64,000 nt of DNA from NCBI GenBank assembly GCA_964501785.1, contig CAZCUD010000007.1, positions 1 through 64,000 of the forward strand, read 5' to 3'. Position numbers and translations under genes: made by a program. Below the pieces are notes generated by a model that did not search any database, was not told the DNA's origin, and saw nothing but the letters and a program-made list of their open reading frames with translations. The stretch is from DATBSK01 sp964501785. Lineage in GTDB: Bacteria > Actinomycetota > Acidimicrobiia > IMCC26256 > PALSA-555. Shown here piece after piece: positions 41,220 through 48,940 of this stretch. Within the stretch, counting starts at the first letter, position 1. Each line of letters begins with the position of its first letter.

Positions 41220-41270
41220 CGCCGCGAGTGGTGCCCGTGCCCCAGCGTGCCGCGACGTCGGTGCGGGGGT

Positions 41271-41276
41271 TACGTT
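41271..41276 (+). promoter_or_regulatory. Leaderless -10 element of fadE31
   Basis: TACGTT, 6 nt before the GTG at 41283. It places an internal promoter in the steroid block and rejects the upstream start at 41247. Confidence 0.6.
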
Positions 41277-41282
41277 GCGGAC

Positions 41283-42422
41283 GTGGACCTGACGTTCACC
41301 GACTCGGAGCAGGCCTTCCGTGACGAGTGCCGCGCGTGGCTCGAGGCCAACGTGCCCCACGGGTTGCCGTCGGGCGACACCCGCGACGGCTTCGCGTTGC
41401 ACCTCGACTGGGAGCGGGCGCTGTTCGACGCCCGCTACGCGGTCGTGTCGTGGCCCGAGGAGTACGGGGGTCGCGGCGCGTCCCCCATGGAATGGCTGAT
41501 CTTCGAGGAGGAGTACTACCGGGCGGGAGGGCCCCAGCGCGTCACCCAGAACGGCATCTTCCTCCTGGCTCCCACCGTGTTCGAGTTCGGCACGAAGGAG
41601 CAGCAGGACCGGATCCTGCCGCGCATGGCGGCGGCCGAGGACCTGTGGTGCCAGGGCTGGTCGGAGCCGAACGCCGGCAGCGACCTGGCCGGCATCCAGT
41701 CGCGGGCGGTGCGCGACGAGTCCGCGGGCGGGTGGCGGCTGTCGGGCCAGAAGACCTGGACGACGCGCGGCGCGTTCTGCACGCACCTGTTCGGGCTCTT
41801 CCGCTCCGATCCCCAGGCCGAGCGCCACCGCGGCCTCACGTACTTCCTCGTGCCGCTCGACGCGCCGGGGGTCACGGTGCGGGGCTTCGGTCGCCTGGAC
41901 GGCGACGAGGGCTTCGCCGAGGTGTTCCTCGACGACGTCTTCGTGTCCGACGACGCGGTGCTGGGTGAGGTGCACCAGGGCTGGGGGGTCGCGATGGCGA
42001 CGACGAGCGCGGAGCGCGGGCTGACCCTCCGCAGCCCGGGTCGCTTCATGGCGGCGGCGTCGCGTCTGATCGACCTGTGGCGCGAGCGCGGCGGTGATGC
42101 CGATCCGAGGCGACGCGACGAGGTGATCCGCGCGTACATCGACGCCGAGGCGTACCGCTGGCAGACGTTCCTCACCGTCACCCGCATGACGGACGGCGAG
42201 AGCCTCGGTGCCGAGTCGAGCCTCACGAAGGTGTTCTGGTCGGAGCTCGACGTCCGGATCCACGAGACCGCCCTCGCGCTCCTCGGCACCGACGCAGAGC
42301 GCGACGACACCGGCTGGATGAAGGGCTACGAGTTCGCGCTGTCGGGCCCGATCTACGCGGGCACCAACGAGATCCAGCGCAACGTCATCGCCGAGCGCGT
42401 CCTCGGCCTCCCCCGCAAGTAG
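41283..42422 (+). CDS. fadE31: Acyl-CoA dehydrogenase, FadE31-like
   Basis: A 379-residue acyl-CoA dehydrogenase matching FadE31 in several specific places: SWPEEYGGRGASPMEWLIFEEEYYRAG in part, WCQGWSEPNAGSDLAGIQS, FGLFRSDPQAERHRGLTYF, LGAESSLTKVFWSELDV and GPIYAGTNEIQRNVIAERVLGLP. In Mycobacterium FadE31 pairs with the smaller FadE32 or FadE33 to oxidise the products of ring opening. The smaller dehydrogenase follows after 5 bp. Confidence 0.9.
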   Translation: MDLTFTDSEQAFRDECRAWLEANVPHGLPSGDTRDGFALHLDWERALFDARYAVVSWPEEYGGRGASPMEWLIFEEEYYRAGGPQRVTQNGIFLLAPTVFEFGTKEQQDRILPRMAAAEDLWCQGWSEPNAGSDLAGIQSRAVRDESAGGWRLSGQKTWTTRGAFCTHLFGLFRSDPQAERHRGLTYFLVPLDAPGVTVRGFGRLDGDEGFAEVFLDDVFVSDDAVLGEVHQGWGVAMATTSAERGLTLRSPGRFMAAASRLIDLWRERGGDADPRRRDEVIRAYIDAEAYRWQTFLTVTRMTDGESLGAESSLTKVFWSELDVRIHETALALLGTDAERDDTGWMKGYEFALSGPIYAGTNEIQRNVIAERVLGLPRK

Positions 42423-42427
42423 TCGCC

Positions 42428-43393
42428 GTGAGGTTCGCGTTCACCGACGACCAGCTCGCGTTCCGCGACGCGGTGCGCGACCTCCTCGCCAAGGAGTGCC
42501 CGCCGTCGGTCGTGCGCGCCGCCTGGAGCTCCGACGAGCGTGTCGGCGGCGCGTGGTCGGCGCTGGGCGAGATGGGCGTGCTCGGGGTGATGGCGCAGGA
42601 GGATGCCGGAGGCCTCGGTCTCGGGATGCTCGACCTCGTGCTGCTGCTCGAGGAGTCGGGCTCCGTGGCCCTCCCGGAGCCGATCGTGGAGCACGCCGCC
42701 GTCGCGGTGCCGCTGCTCACCGACCCGGGCGGCGCGCTCGACGGCAGCGAGACGATCACCGCGCCCTTCCATCACGACACGGTGATGCCCTACGCCGCTC
42801 GCGCGGATGCGTTCGTCGTGTACGCGGGCGGCGCGATCCGGCTCGTGCCGCGTGACCGCGTCGAGATCGAGCCATGTGAGTCGGTCGACGGCGCTCGCCG
42901 CCTCGGGCGCATCACGCCGACCGGCGACGGTTCCGTGCTCGTCGAGGGCGACGCAGCCGGGCGGAGCTTCGAGCGCGGTGCACTCGGGACGGCGGCGCAG
43001 CTCGTCGGTCTCGCGCGCCGGATGATCGAGATGACCGTCGAGTACGCGAGCGACCGTCGCCAGTTCGGCGTCCCGATCGGATCCTTCCAGGCCGTCAAGC
43101 ACCACCTCGCCGACGCCCGGATCGCCCTGGAGTTCGCACGCCCGCTCGTGTACCGGGCGGCGTGGTCGATCGACGTCGGTGACCCGGAGGCGCACGTGCA
43201 CGTCTCGATGGCCAAGGCGACGGCGTCCGACGCTGCGGTGCTCGCCGGCCGCCAGGCGCTCCAGTGCCACGGCGCGATCGGCTACTCGTTCGAGCACGAT
43301 CTCCACCTGTTCCTCAAGCGTGCCTGGGTGCTCGCCGCGGCATGGGGTGCGGCCGACTGGCACCGCGACCGCGTGGGCCGCGCGATCCTGTGA
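42428..43393 (+). CDS. Acyl-CoA dehydrogenase subunit, FadE32/FadE33-like
   Basis: A 321-residue shortened acyl-CoA dehydrogenase, the size of partner subunits in heteromeric steroid enzymes. It has LLAKECPPSVVRAAW, EDAGGLGLGMLDLVLLLEE, YASDRRQFGVPIGSFQAVKHHLAD and CHGAIGYSFEHDLHLFLKRAW, but the middle beta domain is reduced. It likely forms an alpha2beta2 complex with the preceding protein. It starts at GTG 42428 and overlaps the next gene by GTGA. Confidence 0.87.
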   Translation: MRFAFTDDQLAFRDAVRDLLAKECPPSVVRAAWSSDERVGGAWSALGEMGVLGVMAQEDAGGLGLGMLDLVLLLEESGSVALPEPIVEHAAVAVPLLTDPGGALDGSETITAPFHHDTVMPYAARADAFVVYAGGAIRLVPRDRVEIEPCESVDGARRLGRITPTGDGSVLVEGDAAGRSFERGALGTAAQLVGLARRMIEMTVEYASDRRQFGVPIGSFQAVKHHLADARIALEFARPLVYRAAWSIDVGDPEAHVHVSMAKATASDAAVLAGRQALQCHGAIGYSFEHDLHLFLKRAWVLAAAWGAADWHRDRVGRAIL

Positions 43394-43941
43394 CGGTGAG
43401 CGGCATCACCGACGTGTGGGACGCGCACGTCGCGGCGGAGTTCGAGGCCAAGGACGCCGATGCAGCGGTCGCGACGATGTGCGACGACGCGACGCTGCTG
43501 CACGTGCCGGTCGCGACCGGGGCTCGCGGCAAGGAGGAGCTCCGGCGCTTCTACGCCGAGGTCTTCATCCCGTCGTGGCCCGACGACACCGACGTCACCC
43601 CCGGTGCCCGCGTCGTCGACGAGAGGCACGTCGTCGACGAGCTCCTGGTGCGGGGCACCCACGACCGGCCGATGCCCTTCTGGCTGCCCGGCGTGGCGCC
43701 CACCGGCCGTCGGTTCGAGCTGCTGCACGTCGCGGTGATCGCGTTCCGCGACGGGCTCATCGAGTCGGAGCACATCTACTGGGATCAGGCGTCGCTGCTG
43801 GTGCAGCTCGGGCTGTTCGACGCCTCGGCGCCCGATGGTGGGGAGATCCCGGTGCTCGGGGTGGCCCAGACCCGGGCCTACACCGACCCGACGTACCCTT
43901 TGAACGAGCTGATCGAGCGAGCAGACAAGCACACGAGGTGA
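43390..43941 (+). CDS. SnoaL-like polyketide-cyclase/ester-cyclase-fold protein
   Basis: A 183-residue NTF2-fold protein; FEAKDADAAVATMCDDATLLHVPVATGARGKEELRRFY in parts and EHIYWDQASLLVQLGLFD are typical of the SnoaL-like/ester cyclase family. It is the second such protein in the steroid block and overlaps the dehydrogenase subunit by GTGA. A hydratase, isomerase or lactone-forming step on a CoA intermediate is possible; catalytic residues are not assignable by eye. Confidence 0.78.
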   Translation: MTVSGITDVWDAHVAAEFEAKDADAAVATMCDDATLLHVPVATGARGKEELRRFYAEVFIPSWPDDTDVTPGARVVDERHVVDELLVRGTHDRPMPFWLPGVAPTGRRFELLHVAVIAFRDGLIESEHIYWDQASLLVQLGLFDASAPDGGEIPVLGVAQTRAYTDPTYPLNELIERADKHTR

Positions 43942-43943
43942 AC

Positions 43944-45098
43944 ATGCCCGAGGCCTACATCGTCGACGCGGTCCGCAGCCCGGTGGGCAAGCGCGGAGGG
44001 GGCCTCTCGCAGGTCCACCCGGCCGACCTCGGTGCACACGTGATCACCGCGCTCGTCGAGCACACCGGCATCGACCCGATCGTCGTCGAGGACGTCATCT
44101 TCGGGTGCGTCGACCAGCTCGGCCCGCAGGCCGGCGACATCGCGCGCACCTGCTGGCTCGCTGCCGGGTACCCCGAGGAGGTCCCGGGCACGACGATCGA
44201 CCGGCAGTGCGGGTCGTCGCAGCAGGCGCTGCACTTCGCGGCACAGGCCGTGATGAGCGGAACCAACGACGTGATCGTCGCCGGCGGGGTGCAGAACATG
44301 TCGATGATCCCGATCGCGGCGGCACTGACCGCCGCCGAGCCGTTCGGGTTCGCCGACCCCTTCTCGGGATCGGAAGGCTGGGCGAAGCGATACGGCGACC
44401 AGGAGATCTCGCAGTTCCGCGGCGCCGAGATGATCGCGGAGAAGTGGAACATCAGCCGCGACGACATGGAGCGCTTCGCGCTCGAGAGCCACGAGCGTGC
44501 CATCCGAGCTCAGGACGAGGGTCGGTTCGACCGCGAGATCGTGCCGCTGCGCGGCGTCGAGGCCGACGAGGGTCCGCGGCGCGGCACGTCGCTCGAGAAG
44601 ATGGCGCAGCTCCCGCCGCTCGAGGAGGGTGGTCGCCTCACCGCCGCGGTGTCGTCCCAGATCTCCGACGGTGCGTCGGCGATGCTCGTGATGTCCGAGC
44701 GCGCGGTGCAGGAGCACGGGGTCACACCGAGGGCCCGGGTCCATCACCTGTCGGTGCGCGGCGACAGTCCGGTGTTCATGCTGTCGGCGCCGATCCCGGC
44801 GACCGCCTACGCACTCGACAAGACCGGGATGACGATCGGCGACATCGACCTCGTCGAGATCAACGAGGCGTTCGCATCGGTGGTGCTGGCCTGGCAGCAG
44901 GAGACGGGTGCCGACCTCGCGAAGGTCAACGTCAACGGCGGCGCCATCGCGCTCGGGCATCCGCTCGGAGCGACGGGCACGCGGCTGATGACGACGCTCC
45001 TCAACGAGCTGGAGCGAAGCGGCGGCCGCTACGGGCTCCAGGTGATGTGCGAGGGCGGTGGCCAGGCCAACGTGACCATCATCGAACGCTTGGGCTGA
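43944..45098 (+). CDS. fadA6: 3-ketoacyl-CoA thiolase FadA6
   Basis: A 384-residue degradative thiolase. The nucleophilic Cys is in TIDRQCGSSQQALHF, the His in GHPLGATGTRL, and the second Cys in MCEGGGQANVTIIERL. Passages such as QMSMIPIAAAL-like QNMSMIPIAAAL, YGDQEISQFRGAEMIAEKWNI and DKTGMTIGDIDLVEINEAFAS match mycobacterial FadA6, which performs the final thiolysis in steroid ring degradation. It ends the plus-strand operon. Confidence 0.93.
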   Translation: MPEAYIVDAVRSPVGKRGGGLSQVHPADLGAHVITALVEHTGIDPIVVEDVIFGCVDQLGPQAGDIARTCWLAAGYPEEVPGTTIDRQCGSSQQALHFAAQAVMSGTNDVIVAGGVQNMSMIPIAAALTAAEPFGFADPFSGSEGWAKRYGDQEISQFRGAEMIAEKWNISRDDMERFALESHERAIRAQDEGRFDREIVPLRGVEADEGPRRGTSLEKMAQLPPLEEGGRLTAAVSSQISDGASAMLVMSERAVQEHGVTPRARVHHLSVRGDSPVFMLSAPIPATAYALDKTGMTIGDIDLVEINEAFASVVLAWQQETGADLAKVNVNGGAIALGHPLGATGTRLMTTLLNELERSGGRYGLQVMCEGGGQANVTIIERLG

Positions 45099-45120
45099 CC
45101 CCGGCGGCGCCTCACCCGGC

Positions 45121-45170
45121 GGGTTCTCGGCACGTTCACGCGTGCCATGTCCGCGTCGACGTGCCGAAAA
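45121..45170. terminator. Hairpin region between convergent operons
   Basis: GGCACG at 45129-45134 can pair with CGTGCC at 45141-45146; alternatively CGGCACG pairs with CGTGCCG followed by AAAA near 45166. Located between the convergent fadA6 and the small membrane protein gene. Otherwise the 108-bp gap holds nothing recognisable. Confidence 0.4.
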
Positions 45171-45206
45171 GCCCGAGGTCGCGGGCCGCGAGCGGCGAAC
45201 GGACCC

Positions 45207-45446
45207 TCAGTCGAGCGCGATGAGGGTGACGACGCCGCCGATCATGATGACGGCGCCGATCAGCAGGCAGCCGAACTTGACCCACCCTGGCGCGTTGCCG
45301 AGCCCCATGGTGTCGGCGATCGCGGAGCGCTCGAGCGCCTGCTCGCGTCGTGCGTCGTCGAGGCTGTTGCCGTGGTGCGTGCCGACCTTGTCGAGGTGCT
45401 GGCGCGACCCGCCCTTGCGCGACTTCTTCATCCCCGATGAGCCCAT
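45207..45446 (-). CDS. Small single-helix membrane protein
   Basis: A 79-residue protein with a Lys/Ser/His-rich cytoplasmic part (MKKSRKGGSRQH) and one C-terminal helix (FGCLLIGAVIMIGGVVTLIAL). Function unknown; tail-anchored topology likely. Its ATG is 6 nt after TAGGTT, which itself includes the stop codon of the gene upstream, so it has its own promoter. Confidence 0.7.
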   Translation of the reverse strand: MGSSGMKKSRKGGSRQHLDKVGTHHGNSLDDARREQALERSAIADTMGLGNAPGWVKFGCLLIGAVIMIGGVVTLIALD

Positions 45447-45452
45447 GCGCAG

Positions 45453-45458
45453 AACCTA
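45453..45458 (-). promoter_or_regulatory. Leaderless -10 element overlapping a stop codon
   Basis: TAGGTT on the minus strand, 6 nt before the ATG at 45446; its first three bases are the TAG stop of the upstream secreted-protein gene. Confidence 0.55.
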
Positions 45459-45992
45459 GCCCTGGGGCAGGCGCCCGAGCGCGATCCGGGCTGCCTCCTG
45501 CGCGCGATCCGTCTGCGGAGTGATGGCGCCGGCCCAGTTGTGCGTCTCCGCGACGAGGACGTCGTCGCCCTGGATCACGATGACGTCGAACTGGTCGAGG
45601 TAGGCCTCGTCACCGAGGTCGGGGATGGGCTCGAGGTCGTCCTCGTCGGCGAGCACCTGACGCACCTCGTCGGTCATCGGCTGCCACGTCAGCTCGAGCG
45701 AGTAGTGGGCGTCGCGCTCTTCGAAGTCGGCATCGCTGTAGGCGTTGCTGACCCACTCGCAGGCCCGAGCGCCGTTGGTGTCGTCGCGCTCGCGCTCCAC
45801 CTCGGTGATCTTCGCGCCGAGGATCTTGCGCGCCTCCTTCTTCTTGATCAGCTTGCACGGATCGACGCTTCGCTCGCTGGCCGGCTCACCGGAGCCCGCT
45901 CCGGCTCCCGCGTCGCCCGCGCCCGCGGGTGCGGCGGCGACCCCGAGCGCGAAGCACGCGATCAGCGAGACGGTGGCAGCGAAGCGCTTCAC
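45456..45992 (-). CDS. Secreted protein, DUF3558-like
   Basis: A 178-residue exported protein with a signal peptide (residues 1-25, ending APAGAG), a Gly/Ala linker, and a domain with two Cys (DPCKLIKKKEARKILG and GARACEWVSN) in the pattern of DUF3558 actinobacterial lipoproteins. The lipobox Cys is absent: the only Cys in the signal region is at position 13. Function unknown. It overlaps the luciferase-fold gene upstream by 4 nt. Confidence 0.7.
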   Translation of the reverse strand: MKRFAATVSLIACFALGVAAAPAGAGDAGAGAGSGEPASERSVDPCKLIKKKEARKILGAKITEVERERDDTNGARACEWVSNAYSDADFEERDAHYSLELTWQPMTDEVRQVLADEDDLEPIPDLGDEAYLDQFDVIVIQGDDVLVAETHNWAGAITPQTDRAQEAARIALGRLPQG

Positions 45993-46834
45993 GCGGCGTC
46001 CTCCAGGAGGTCGGTGAACGAGTCGAGGACCGGGAGCACGACGTCCGCGTCACCAGTGGGCACCCGCAGCACGATCTCGGTCACCCCGATCGACGCGTAG
46101 TACTCGACCTTCCCCGGGTCGGGGATGGTGCCGAACGGCACGATCCGCAGCCCCGCGGGGTCACGTCCGACCGCGTCGCACGCGCGCGCGAGCTCTTCGA
46201 GCGCGGCGCGCACCCCGGCCCCGCCGATCGGGATCCACCCGTCGGCGTACTCGGCGATGTGGGCGAAGAGCTTCGGTCCGGCTGCGCCGCCGATGAGGAT
46301 CGGCGGCCCGCCGGGTTGGACCGGCTTTGGCCACGACCACGACGGTGCGATGTCGACCATCTCGCCGTGGAAGGCGGCGACGTCCTCGGTCCAGAGGGCC
46401 TTCATCGCGAGCGTGTGCTCGCGGGTCAGCTCACGCCGCGTCGACGGGTCGACCCCGTGCTGCTCCATCTCGTCGTGGTTCCAGCCGAAGCCGATGCCGA
46501 AGTCGAACCGTCCGCCCGACAGCTGGTCGAGGGTGGCGACGGCCTTCGCGGTGACGATCGGCTCGCGCTGGGCGACGAGGCAGATCCCGGTGCCGAGTCG
46601 GATCGTCTCGGTCGTCGTCGCCGCCGCCGCGAGCGCGACGAACGGATCGACGGTCCGCTTGTACTCCTCACGCAGCTCCGCGTCGCCCGTCGGTGGCGGG
46701 GTGCGCCGGCTGGTGGGGATGTGCGTGTGCTCGGGCACGTAGAGCGACTGGAGACCGCGCGCCTCGGCCTCTCGGGCCAGGTCGGGCACGGTCATCGAGG
46801 TGTCGGTCGCGAACATCGTGATCCCGAAACGCAC
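45989..46834 (-). CDS. LLM-class F420-dependent oxidoreductase
   Basis: A 281-residue luciferase-like TIM-barrel oxidoreductase. Family features are GLQSLYVPEHTHIP, the IRLGTGICLVAQREPI strand, LDQLSGGRFDFGIGFGWNHDEM and PPILIGGAAGPKLFAHIAEYADGW. Members use F420 (or FMN) to reduce or oxidise small substrates; a similar gene (Rv3520c) lies in mycobacterial steroid clusters. The start is GTG 46834, with TACCGT 6 nt upstream. Confidence 0.9.
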   Translation of the reverse strand: MRFGITMFATDTSMTVPDLAREAEARGLQSLYVPEHTHIPTSRRTPPPTGDAELREEYKRTVDPFVALAAAATTTETIRLGTGICLVAQREPIVTAKAVATLDQLSGGRFDFGIGFGWNHDEMEQHGVDPSTRRELTREHTLAMKALWTEDVAAFHGEMVDIAPSWSWPKPVQPGGPPILIGGAAGPKLFAHIAEYADGWIPIGGAGVRAALEELARACDAVGRDPAGLRIVPFGTIPDPGKVEYYASIGVTEIVLRVPTGDADVVLPVLDSFTDLLEDAA

Positions 46835-46836
46835 GC

Positions 46837-46849
46837 GGGTACGGTACCC
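46837..46849. promoter_or_regulatory. Overlapping divergent promoters in a 13-bp palindrome
   Basis: GGGTACGGTACCC contains TACGGT (46840-46845) for the plus-strand SDR at 46855 (spacing 9) and TACCGT (46846-46841) for the minus-strand F420 oxidoreductase at 46834 (spacing 6). The two -10 elements share five of six positions, so only one polymerase can bind at a time. Confidence 0.6.
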
Positions 46850-46854
46850 GCCCT

Positions 46855-47763
46855 ATGACCGCAGGTTTGTGCGAAGGGCGAGTCGTCGTCGTGACCGGAG
46901 CGGCGCGAGGGCTCGGTCGGGCCCACGCGCTGGCGTTCGCGGCCGAGGGCGCGAAGGTCGTGGTGAACGACCTGGGCGTGGAGCTCGACGGCACCACCGC
47001 GCGCAGCGAGCCCGCGGAAGAGGTCGTCGCCGAGATCCGCGCCGCCGGCGGCGAGGCGGTCGCCAACGGCGACGACATCGCCGACTGGGACGGCGCGGGC
47101 CGGCTCGTGGAGACCGCGCTCGAGACCTTCGGCGACCTGCACGTCGTCGTCAACAACGCCGGCTTCGTGCGCGACCGGATGTTCGCCAACGCCGCGGAGG
47201 ACGAGTGGGACGCGGTGGTGCGCGTGCACCTCAAGGGGCACTTCGCGCCGAGCCGACACGCAGCCGCCTACTGGCGTGACCGATCGAAGGCAGGCGAGAC
47301 CGTGGACGCGCGGATCGTCAACACCAGCAGCGGTGCGGGGCTGCTGGGCAGCGTCGGACAGGCCGCGTACTCGGCGGCGAAGGCCGGGATCGCGACGCTC
47401 ACGCTGATCCAGGCCGCCGAGCTCGGCCGCTACGGCGTCACCGCCAACGCGATCGCACCATCGGCGCGGACCCGCATGACCGAGGGAGTGTTCACCGAGA
47501 TGATGGCCAAGCCGGAATCGGGGTTCGACGCCATGGACCCGGCGAACGTCTCGCCGCTCGTCGTGTGGCTCGGGAGCAGCGAGTCGCGCGACGTCACCGG
47601 GCAGGTCTTCGAGATCGAGGGCGGCAAGGTGAGCATCGCCGAGGGCTGGCACCACGGGCCGTCGCGCGACAAGGGCGACCGGTGGCAGCCGCGCGAGCTC
47701 GGCCCCGTCGTCGCCGACCTCCTCGCCGAGGCCCGACCCCCGGATCCCGTCTACGGCGCTTGA
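46855..47763 (+). CDS. SDR oxidoreductase, Rv3548c-like
   Basis: A 302-residue SDR with VVVTGAARGLGRAHALAF, VVNNAGFVRDRM and catalytic YSAAK; the C-terminal extension GWHHGPSRDKGDRW is shared with Rv3548c-type proteins of the KstR2 regulon. It probably oxidises a hydroxyacyl-CoA in steroid or beta-oxidation pathways. It is divergent from the F420 oxidoreductase and convergent with the O-methyltransferase (18 bp apart). Confidence 0.87.
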   Translation: MTAGLCEGRVVVVTGAARGLGRAHALAFAAEGAKVVVNDLGVELDGTTARSEPAEEVVAEIRAAGGEAVANGDDIADWDGAGRLVETALETFGDLHVVVNNAGFVRDRMFANAAEDEWDAVVRVHLKGHFAPSRHAAAYWRDRSKAGETVDARIVNTSSGAGLLGSVGQAAYSAAKAGIATLTLIQAAELGRYGVTANAIAPSARTRMTEGVFTEMMAKPESGFDAMDPANVSPLVVWLGSSESRDVTGQVFEIEGGKVSIAEGWHHGPSRDKGDRWQPRELGPVVADLLAEARPPDPVYGA

Positions 47764-47781
47764 GCGTTCCCTGGATGCGCA

Positions 47782-48897
47782 TCACGAGCGAGTGCCTGGC
47801 GGAGCGGCCGCAGGCGTGGGCTCGAGCTCGTAGATGCTCGTGAGCGCGATCGGGACGACGCGGGCGACCCGCAGGCCGGCGCGGGCGAAGAGCGCGTCGA
47901 GCTGCGCTCGCGTGCGCTCGCGGCCCTTGCCGGTGTCGACGAGCATCTCGAGGTCGAGAGCCTTGATGAAGTGGTCGCCGTCGTGCTCGGGCATGGTCTG
48001 CTCGAGCACGAGCACCCGACCGCCCGGGGCGAGCGCCTCGCGGCAGCGGGAGAGGAAGGCGACGCACGACTCGTCGTCCCAGTCGTGGACGATCGCCTGG
48101 AGCAGGTAGCGGTCGCAACCGGTCGGCACCGCGTCGAAGAAGCTGCCGCCGACCACCTCGACGCGGTCGGCGACCCCGGCTCGCGCCAGCACGGGCGCGG
48201 CGCGCGACACGACTTCGGGCAGGTCGAAGAGGACCCCGCGCAGCCCCGGGTTCGCGGCGAGCACGCCGGCGAGCAGCGTGCCGGTGCCGCCGCCGACGTC
48301 GCACACCCGCCCCTCGGTGGGCCAGTCGTACTTCGTGGCGACCAGCTGCTGCTGGACGCGTGAGACCGACTCCATCGCGTCGTCGAACAGCTCGCCCGCG
48401 TCGCGGTCGACCGTCGTGAGCTGATCCCAGAAGTCGCGGCCGAACGCCGCCTCGGCGGCGCTCTCACCGCTGCGCACCGAGTGCTCGAGCTCGTTCCAGA
48501 TGCGGACGTGCCAGTGGGACCCGTAGAACCGGACCCACGGACGCAACGTCTCGGGATCGTCGGCGCGCAAGACCTTCGACGCCGCGTTGTTCACGTACGC
48601 GCCACGCTTCGTCGCGAAGATGCCGCGGCCGACGAGGAAGCGCAGCAGCCGGTCGAGCGCGTCAACGTCGACACCGAGCTCGCCCGCGAGCTCTTCAGCG
48701 GTGCGCGGACCCGCGTCGAGCGCGTCCGCGACGCCGACGTCGGCAGCGACCGCGATCGCCTTCGTGTCGATGACGCCCAACGTGCGTTCGAGCACGCTGA
48801 CCGATCCGGGCACCATGCCCCGGTGCAGCTTCGCGATCCCGTTGCGGGTCGCGAGCAGCGGTCGCACGACCCACGCCGGTGGAACCCGCGTGGCCAT
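47782..48897 (-). CDS. SAM-dependent O-methyltransferase
   Basis: A 371-residue O-methyltransferase of the plant-type/actinobacterial polyketide family. It has an N-terminal winged-helix dimerisation domain (AADVGVADALDAGPRTAEELAGELGV in part), the SAM motif VCDVGGGTGTLLAGVLA, DLPEVV, and HDWDDESC with the probable catalytic His, then ALAPGGRVLVLE. It would methylate a hydroxyl on an aromatic or quinone-like compound. It follows the thiolase by 43 bp, which contain a TetR-operator-like palindrome. Confidence 0.88.
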   Translation of the reverse strand: MATRVPPAWVVRPLLATRNGIAKLHRGMVPGSVSVLERTLGVIDTKAIAVAADVGVADALDAGPRTAEELAGELGVDVDALDRLLRFLVGRGIFATKRGAYVNNAASKVLRADDPETLRPWVRFYGSHWHVRIWNELEHSVRSGESAAEAAFGRDFWDQLTTVDRDAGELFDDAMESVSRVQQQLVATKYDWPTEGRVCDVGGGTGTLLAGVLAANPGLRGVLFDLPEVVSRAAPVLARAGVADRVEVVGGSFFDAVPTGCDRYLLQAIVHDWDDESCVAFLSRCREALAPGGRVLVLEQTMPEHDGDHFIKALDLEMLVDTGKGRERTRAQLDALFARAGLRVARVVPIALTSIYELEPTPAAAPPGTRS

Positions 48898-48916
48898 CCC
48901 CGCCCCCCTTGATCGG

Positions 48917-48933
48917 CCGACCGAACCGGTCGG
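48917..48933. promoter_or_regulatory. TetR-type operator-like palindrome before the O-methyltransferase
   Basis: CCGACCG and CGGTCGG, perfect 7-bp arms with a 3-nt spacer, 19 nt upstream of the O-methyltransferase start. Confidence 0.45.
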
Positions 48934-48940
48934 CGCGCCA

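Noticed and set aside
29505..46854. KstR2-type boxes (AnCAAG-CTTGnT)
   Set aside because: Inspection of the divergent gaps at 29.5, 33.35 and 46.84 kb showed no CAAG/CTTG inverted repeat; a different palindrome is present at 33.35 kb.
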